Shown here: positions 59,922-64,000 of the stretch, in pieces
Layout of the letters: each line of letters opens with the position of its first letter
Numbering within the stretch: the stretch's first letter is position 1
Source: JAENWD01 sp963837165
Lineage (GTDB): Bacteria; Acidobacteriota; Vicinamibacteria; Vicinamibacterales; JAENWD01
Reading direction: 5' to 3'
DNA: 64,000 bases
Assembly: GCA_963837165.1 (NCBI GenBank)
Contig: CAWIMD010000003.1
Span: forward strand, 558,001-622,000
Translations under genes and position numbers: made by a program
Notes under the pieces: generated by a model
Told to the model about the DNA's origin: nothing
What the model saw: only the letters and a program-made list of their open reading frames with translations
Database searches by the model: none

Positions 59922-60353
59922 CTACTGCAGGTAGATGCCGGCCACGCGGAGCGCGCCCTTGCGCTCGAACGGCTCGAAGACCAGGACGAAGCGCGTGCCA
60001 CGGTGCTCGTAGAACCTGGTGAGCCGCTCGCCGAGGGCCCCCCGGTCGGCGAGCTGTCGGCCGACTTCGGCGCCGCGTCCGAGGGCCTGCGCCACGTCGT
60101 CGGCGCTGTCGCCGACGCGGATCTGGTGACCATCGAGGAGCAGCAGGACCGGAACCGAGATGGCGCGTGCGGGCACACCGGCCGGCACGGCGGCCACGGT
60201 CTGGGGCGGACCCTGGATCACGGCACCCGAGGGCACGGCCCGGAGCTCCCGGACGATGAGCGTGGCAACCGCGAGGGTGGCCACCAGGAAGAGGGCGGCG
60301 ACGAGCCACTCGAACGCCGACCCGACTCTGACGCGGACGGGCGTAGCCTGCAT
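59922..60353 (-). CDS. Small membrane-anchored protein of unknown function
   Basis: The 143-residue product has one N-terminal membrane helix (WLVAALFLVATLAVATLIV, ~16-34) followed by an extracytoplasmic domain with alternate hydrophobic strands (SVPVLLLLDGHQIRVGDSADD, TRFYEHRGTRFVLVFEPF, RVAGIYL). The pattern GDSADDVAQALGR resembles repeats of small periplasmic BamE/SmpA-like domains, but the match is not strong enough to name. It faces the M1 gene (12 bp apart, convergent) and is divergent from the NuoG-like gene. Confidence 0.6.
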   Translation of the reverse strand: MQATPVRVRVGSAFEWLVAALFLVATLAVATLIVRELRAVPSGAVIQGPPQTVAAVPAGVPARAISVPVLLLLDGHQIRVGDSADDVAQALGRGAEVGRQLADRGALGERLTRFYEHRGTRFVLVFEPFERKGALRVAGIYLQ

Positions 60354-60542
60354 GGCAGCCTCCGTCGCGGCGGTCCACCTGTCGGTCCCTGGACGCCGGC
60401 CGGCGGCAAAGCTGGGCACTTCGTCCGCAGGCGCAAGACGGCGCTTCCGGGCTCCCGCGGGGCGGACCGCTGGGGCAGGAATGTAGGGGACTTTAGGCTT
60501 GCTCCGCGCCCGTGTCAAGGTGAGGCATCCGAACGTTCCTGA

Positions 60543-60548
60543 TATGAT
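60543..60548 (+). promoter_or_regulatory. Candidate -10 element (TATGAT) for the NuoG-like gene
   Basis: TATGAT ends 9 bp before the ATG; no ribosome site lies between. A weak -35-like TGAGGC lies 16 bp upstream. Predicted mRNA is leaderless. Confidence 0.5.
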
Positions 60549-60557
60549 CGGGCGTCT

Positions 60558-62348
60558 ATGGACACTGTCACGCTGACCATCGACGGGACGCCGGTGACGG
60601 TCGAGAAAGGCAAGACCGTGCTGCAGGCCGCCGTCGAGCACGGGTTCTCGGTCCCGTACTACTGTTACCACCCGGGGCTGCGCGTGGACGGGTCCTGCCG
60701 GGTCTGCCTTGTCAAGATCGAGAAGATGGCGAAGCTGCAGACCGCCTGTTCGACGATGGCCACCGACGGCATGGTCGTCTCGACCGATGCGCCCGACGTG
60801 GTCCAGGCACGCGCCGGCGTGTTCGAGTTCCTCCTGGTGAACCACCCTCTGGACTGTCCCGTCTGCGACAAGGGCGGCGAGTGCCCATTGCAGGACTTCT
60901 CCTATTCGTTCGGGCCGAACGACAGCCGGATGGAGTTCCGGCGCCGCACGTTCGATGGCGAGGGCGTGAAGGCGGACGTGGACTTCGGCCCGACGCTGAT
61001 GCTGAACCGCAACCGCTGCATCCTCTGCTCGCGGTGCGTACGGTTCATGAAGGAGATCGACGGCGACGCGCAGATCAGCATCGTGGCCCGCGGCAACGAC
61101 AGCCAGATCGCGACCTTCAACGAGGAAGGCGTCCATTCGCTGCTCTCGGGCAACCTCATGGACGTGTGTCCCGTGGGCGCCATCACGACCCGCGACTACC
61201 GGTTCAAGTCGCGCCCGTGGGACAACCCCGACGCCGTGGACACCGTCTGCACGCTCTGCTCGAAGGGCTGCCAGACGACCGCGTGGATCAAGGCGAAGCC
61301 GGAGTGGGCCAAGGGCTCCCGGCTGGTCCGGATCACGCCGCGCTATGCCCCCGAGGTCAACGGGTACTGGATGTGCGACATCGGGCGGTTCAATTACCAC
61401 TGGATCGAGAGCGATCAGCGGCTGCAGACGCCGCTGGTCCGCGAGGGCGCCGGGCACCAGCAGGCGACCACGTGGGACACCGCGCTGACGGCGCTCGGCC
61501 AGCGGGCAGCGGCCGTGGCGCCGGACGGCCTCACCTTCCTCGTCTCCGCCCATGCGTCGAACGAAGAGCTCTTCCTCATCAGGCACCTGGCGGGAGCGAT
61601 GGCCATCACCTGGGCGGCGAGCGAGAAATCGCAGCCGGCCGGCACGGCGTTCCGCGTGCCGGTGGTGGATGCGCCCAACGTGAACGGCGCGCGCGACCTG
61701 GGGCTGCCGGTCGGCGCGGGGAACCAGGGCGCCCCGGACCTGGGGGCGCTCAGGCAGTCCGTGGACGCCGGCCGGATTGCCGCGCTCTACGTGTTCGACC
61801 CGGGTCCGGCGGGTTCGCTCGGCGACGTCTCCTGGGTGGTCGCGGCACGCCAGTCGGGCACGCTCTCGCTGCTCGTCTACCAGGGTGTGCTCACCGGCGA
61901 GCTCTCCCGTGCGGCCGACATCGTCCTGCCGGGGTCCGCCTGGGTGGAGAAGGACGGGACGTTCACCAACGACGAGGGCCGCGTGCAGGCGGCGGCTCGC
62001 GTGATTGCGCCGCCGGCCGACGCGCTGGACGACCGCGAGATCTTCGTGCGGGTCGCCGGCGCGCTCGGGCAGGAGCTGGCCTGGACATCGGAGGCCCAGG
62101 TCCGCGCGGCGATCGCAGCGGAGCTGGCCGACGTGCCGGCCTACGCGTCGCTTGCCACCATCGGGTTCGCACGTCCGGTGGCGGCCAGGCACTGGCTGCA
62201 GGCGTCGAACCCGTCGGAGCGCTGGAAGTGGGACTTCATGTTCCAGGAGGTCAACGTCCAGAAGTGGGACGGGTTGACCGCGTCGCTTCCGCAGCTGAAC
62301 ATCATCCCGCTCAGCCCGGTGCAGGAATCCAAGACCGGGGAACGCTGA
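60558..62348 (+). CDS. nuoG: NADH-quinone oxidoreductase subunit G (NuoG-like), away from other nuo genes
   Basis: The 596-residue iron-sulfur protein has the [2Fe-2S] ferredoxin Cys set (YCYHPGLRVDGSCRVCLVKI, then TACST), the His-Cys3 [4Fe-4S] motif (NHPLDCPVCDKGGECPLQDF), a further [4Fe-4S] set (NRCILCSRCVRFMKE, then DVCPVGAITT), and the Nuo-type CTLCSKGCQ leading into a molybdopterin-oxidoreductase-like domain that probably lacks cofactor. In complex I, NuoG passes electrons from NuoE/F toward NuoI. No other nuo gene is in the window. The next gene, ccdA, lies 7 bp downstream. Confidence 0.85.
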   Translation: MDTVTLTIDGTPVTVEKGKTVLQAAVEHGFSVPYYCYHPGLRVDGSCRVCLVKIEKMAKLQTACSTMATDGMVVSTDAPDVVQARAGVFEFLLVNHPLDCPVCDKGGECPLQDFSYSFGPNDSRMEFRRRTFDGEGVKADVDFGPTLMLNRNRCILCSRCVRFMKEIDGDAQISIVARGNDSQIATFNEEGVHSLLSGNLMDVCPVGAITTRDYRFKSRPWDNPDAVDTVCTLCSKGCQTTAWIKAKPEWAKGSRLVRITPRYAPEVNGYWMCDIGRFNYHWIESDQRLQTPLVREGAGHQQATTWDTALTALGQRAAAVAPDGLTFLVSAHASNEELFLIRHLAGAMAITWAASEKSQPAGTAFRVPVVDAPNVNGARDLGLPVGAGNQGAPDLGALRQSVDAGRIAALYVFDPGPAGSLGDVSWVVAARQSGTLSLLVYQGVLTGELSRAADIVLPGSAWVEKDGTFTNDEGRVQAAARVIAPPADALDDREIFVRVAGALGQELAWTSEAQVRAAIAAELADVPAYASLATIGFARPVAARHWLQASNPSERWKWDFMFQEVNVQKWDGLTASLPQLNIIPLSPVQESKTGER

Positions 62349-62355
62349 GGATCCC

Positions 62356-63093
62356 ATGGGCGACGCGCCGACGTTCCTGGCCGCGTTCACGGCGGGTCTG
62401 CTCTCGTTCGTCTCGCCCTGCGTCCTGCCGCTGATCCCGGGCTATCTCTCCTACATCTCGGGTCTCAGCCTCGACGAAATGCAGGGCACGGGCATCACCG
62501 CGACCGCGACGGCGGTGGCCAGGCGCCGCGTGCTGGCCGCGTCGATCTTCTTCATCCTCGGCTTCTCGTTCGTCTTCATCTCGTTCGGCGCGGCGGCCAC
62601 CGCCCTTGGACAGTTCATGCTCGACCGGCATCGCATCTTTGCCCGGGTTGCCGGCCTCCTGGTGATCGTGTTCGGGCTGCACACGATGGGCCTGCTGCGC
62701 ATCGGGTGGCTCTACAGCGAGAAGCGCGTGCAGATGAACCAGAAGCCGACCGGCATGATTGGCGCGTTCTTCGTCGGCCTGGCGTTCGCGTTCGGCTGGA
62801 CGCCCTGCATCGGCCCGATCCTGGCGGGCATTCTGGCCGTGGCCGGCGCCCAGGAAACGGTGGGCCAGGGCGTGCGCCTGCTGGCCGTGTACTCGCTCGG
62901 GCTCGGGGTGCCGTTTCTCGCCACCGCCCTGGCCATCAACCAGTTCTTCGCGGCATTCGCGAAGATCCGGAAGCACTATCACGCGATCGAGATCGCGTCA
63001 GGAGTGCTCCTCTGCGTGATCGGCGCGCTGATCTTCACCGACCGCTTCACGCGGATCGCGACCTGGCTCACGCCGTATCTGCCGACGTACTGA
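62356..63093 (+). CDS. ccdA: CcdA-family cytochrome c biogenesis / thiol-disulfide transporter
   Basis: The 245-residue membrane protein has six predicted helices and the two active-site Cys motifs of CcdA/DsbD-beta: SPCVLPLIPGYLSYISG in helix 1 and WTPCIGPILAGIL in helix 4. It moves electrons from cytoplasmic thioredoxin to periplasmic thiols, needed for haem attachment to c-type cytochromes such as the monohaem cytochrome in this window. It lies 7 bp after the NuoG-like gene and likely shares its mRNA. The stop is followed at once by the octamer array. Confidence 0.92.
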   Translation: MGDAPTFLAAFTAGLLSFVSPCVLPLIPGYLSYISGLSLDEMQGTGITATATAVARRRVLAASIFFILGFSFVFISFGAAATALGQFMLDRHRIFARVAGLLVIVFGLHTMGLLRIGWLYSEKRVQMNQKPTGMIGAFFVGLAFAFGWTPCIGPILAGILAVAGAQETVGQGVRLLAVYSLGLGVPFLATALAINQFFAAFAKIRKHYHAIEIASGVLLCVIGALIFTDRFTRIATWLTPYLPTY

Positions 63094-63219
63094 AGGAGGA
63101 TGGGAGGATAGGAGGATGGGAAGGATGGGAGGATGGGGATCCCATCCCCACTCCTCCTATCCTCCTATCCTCCTATCCTCCTATCCTCCTATCCTCCCAT
63201 CCTCCTATCCTCCCATCCT
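63094..63219. repeat. Inverted octamer array (AGGATGGG/AGGATAGG left, CCTATCCT x8 right)
   Basis: The left arm (3094-3140 of this kb) has irregular AGGATGGG and AGGATAGG units. The right arm has eight uninterrupted octamers from 63156: five CCTATCCT, then CCCATCCT, CCTATCCT, CCCATCCT. A GATGGG-GAT-CCCATC hairpin sits at their junction. It begins directly after the ccdA stop codon and ends just before a TATAGT element. Confidence 0.93.
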
Positions 63220-63225
63220 CCTTGC

Positions 63226-63231
63226 TATAGT
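63226..63231 (+). promoter_or_regulatory. Candidate -10 element (TATAGT) for the flippase-like gene
   Basis: TATAGT ends 6 bp before the ATG. It begins 6 bp after the last octamer of the array, so the array occupies the -35 and upstream region. Confidence 0.45.
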
Positions 63232-63237
63232 CCCTGA

Positions 63238-64000
63238 ATGCCCTCCTCCGGCCGGCGCCTCGGGCGATGGCTGAAGCCGGTCGTCACGCTGGCGCTGTAC
63301 GGCTTGGTCTTCTACTGGACTGACGCCCGCTCGGTGCTCGGCCGGCTCCGCGCGGTGGATCCGGTGCCGCTGGCCGCCGGCATCGCGCTCTACCTGCTCG
63401 GGCAGGCCCTCTCGGCATTCCGCTGGCGCCTGCTCCTGGCGCCCGTGCGGCTCCAGACGTCGTACCTGCGGCTGCTCGGCTTCTACTTCATCGGGATGTT
63501 CTTCAACCTGTTCCTGCCGACCATCGTCGGCGGCGACGCGGTGAAGGCGCTGCTGCTGGCACGCGACACGGGCCAGCCCGCCCGCGCGACCATGTCGGTC
63601 TTCATGGAGCGGAACACCGGGCTCAGCGCGCTGCTGCTGCTGGCGCTTGGCGCCGCGTTCGTTGCGCCCGCCGTCACGGTGGGCTCGATGTCGCTCACGA
63701 CCGTCGTCTGGATCCTGTCGGCGGCGTACGTGGCGGTCAACCTGGTACTCCTGAACCGGCGCGCCTACCACGCGATCGACCTGGTGATCGCGGCAACGCC
63801 GCTCTCGCACGTGCGCGGCCGGGCTGCGACGGTCTACGAGGCTCTCGCGCCGTACAAGGTACGCGTGCCGACGCTCGTCGTCGCGATCGGGCTCTCGCTC
63901 GTCTTCCAGGCGCTCGTCGTGGCCGTGGTATTCTTGAATGCGCGCGCCTTGTCATTAGCCGTACCGCTCTCTGCTGTGGCCGTGTTCGTCCCGCTGATCT
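63238..64000 (+). CDS. LPG-synthase-TM/UPF0104-type membrane protein, N-terminal part (3' end outside window)
   Basis: The visible 254 residues form a polytopic membrane protein. It starts with a basic head (RRLGRWLKPVVTLALYGLVFYW), followed by family landmarks: QALSAFRWRLLLAPVRLQ, FYFIGMFFNLFLPTIVGGDAVKALLL (the conserved G-G-D region of the AglD/LPG-synthase TM family), and MERNTGLSALLLLALGA. These proteins are flippase-like lipid or glycolipid transporters in which the TM domain can occur alone or with a synthase domain. Which type this is depends on sequence beyond the edge. A -10-like TATAGT precedes the ATG by 6 bp. Confidence 0.82.
   Translation, partial: MPSSGRRLGRWLKPVVTLALYGLVFYWTDARSVLGRLRAVDPVPLAAGIALYLLGQALSAFRWRLLLAPVRLQTSYLRLLGFYFIGMFFNLFLPTIVGGDAVKALLLARDTGQPARATMSVFMERNTGLSALLLLALGAAFVAPAVTVGSMSLTTVVWILSAAYVAVNLVLLNRRAYHAIDLVIAATPLSHVRGRAATVYEALAPYKVRVPTLVVAIGLSLVFQALVVAVVFLNARALSLAVPLSAVAVFVPLI

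Noticed and set aside
59922..62390. An ~820-residue minus-strand frame across the NuoG-like gene
   Set aside because: Only its last 143 residues have a membrane helix and plausible composition. The rest is antisense of a gene with clear FeS motifs, so only the short gene was kept.
1..64000. tRNA or rRNA genes
   Set aside because: Spacers were scanned for cloverleaf features (e.g. GGTTCGANTC) and none gave a convincing candidate.

Overview
This 64 kb window is high-GC bacterial chromosome, densely packed, with most genes in short same-strand runs joined by 1-8 bp overlaps. The gene families point to Acidobacteriota, probably a Vicinamibacteria-like lineage. They include a PadR regulator next to an ADOP-type ABC permease, Ser/Thr kinases carrying PD40 propeller, PEGA or membrane domains, a VWFA-related secreted protein, an Oar-like TonB-dependent receptor, and many secreted peptidases. 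The lineage is inferred from gene content; no rRNA or tRNA gene was seen. There is no prophage, intact insertion sequence or CRISPR array.

Layout. 1-6 kb: end of an EamA transporter, a secreted helical protein, poly(A) polymerase, and a PadR gene followed by an ADOP permease broken by four frameshifts. 6-15.7 kb (minus strand): a HepT remnant, a DHA2 exporter translationally coupled to a PD40 kinase, the serine cluster DUF1015-serA-serC, and a c-type cytochrome with an outer-membrane protein. 15.8-20.4 kb (minus): an M23 lipoprotein, a TPR/TonB-C protein and a PEGA pseudokinase. 20.7-33.4 kb: M28 peptidase, thioredoxin-NHL protein, MalQ, an aminotransferase, dipeptidyl peptidase III, a beta-CASP nuclease, an S9 peptidase and an MTHFR-like protein. 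33.7-36.1 kb: a VapBC-type toxin-antitoxin pair, a DUF6624-like protein and a pteridine-reductase-like SDR. 36-41.7 kb (minus): a PaoABC-like periplasmic molybdenum aldehyde oxidase operon (small subunit frameshifted), a 75-residue Cys-rich protein and a DUF1326 protein. 42-46 kb: a zinc-ribbon membrane kinase and a TAT-exported class V aminotransferase. 46.4-54.4 kb: a two-component system, a divergent secreted-protein/TonB-receptor pair, an OmpA lipoprotein and a VWA protein. 54.6-64 kb: an AlaA-like aminotransferase, a SpoIIE phosphatase, an M1 peptidase, an isolated NuoG-like protein, CcdA and the start of a flippase-like membrane protein.

Together the genes suggest a heterotroph that digests peptides outside the cytoplasm (M28, M1 and S9 exported; M49 inside), takes up products through TonB receptors, and invests heavily in Ser/Thr-kinase and two-component signalling.

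The most unusual feature is in the spacers. At least ten gene 3' ends touch, or lie within about 25 bp of, short tandem arrays with units of 7, 8 or 9 bp or small hairpins, and at several the array itself supplies the stop codon. Some arrays occur in inverted pairs. A second pattern is a -10-like hexamer only 6-12 bp before the start codon at seven genes, which predicts leaderless mRNAs.
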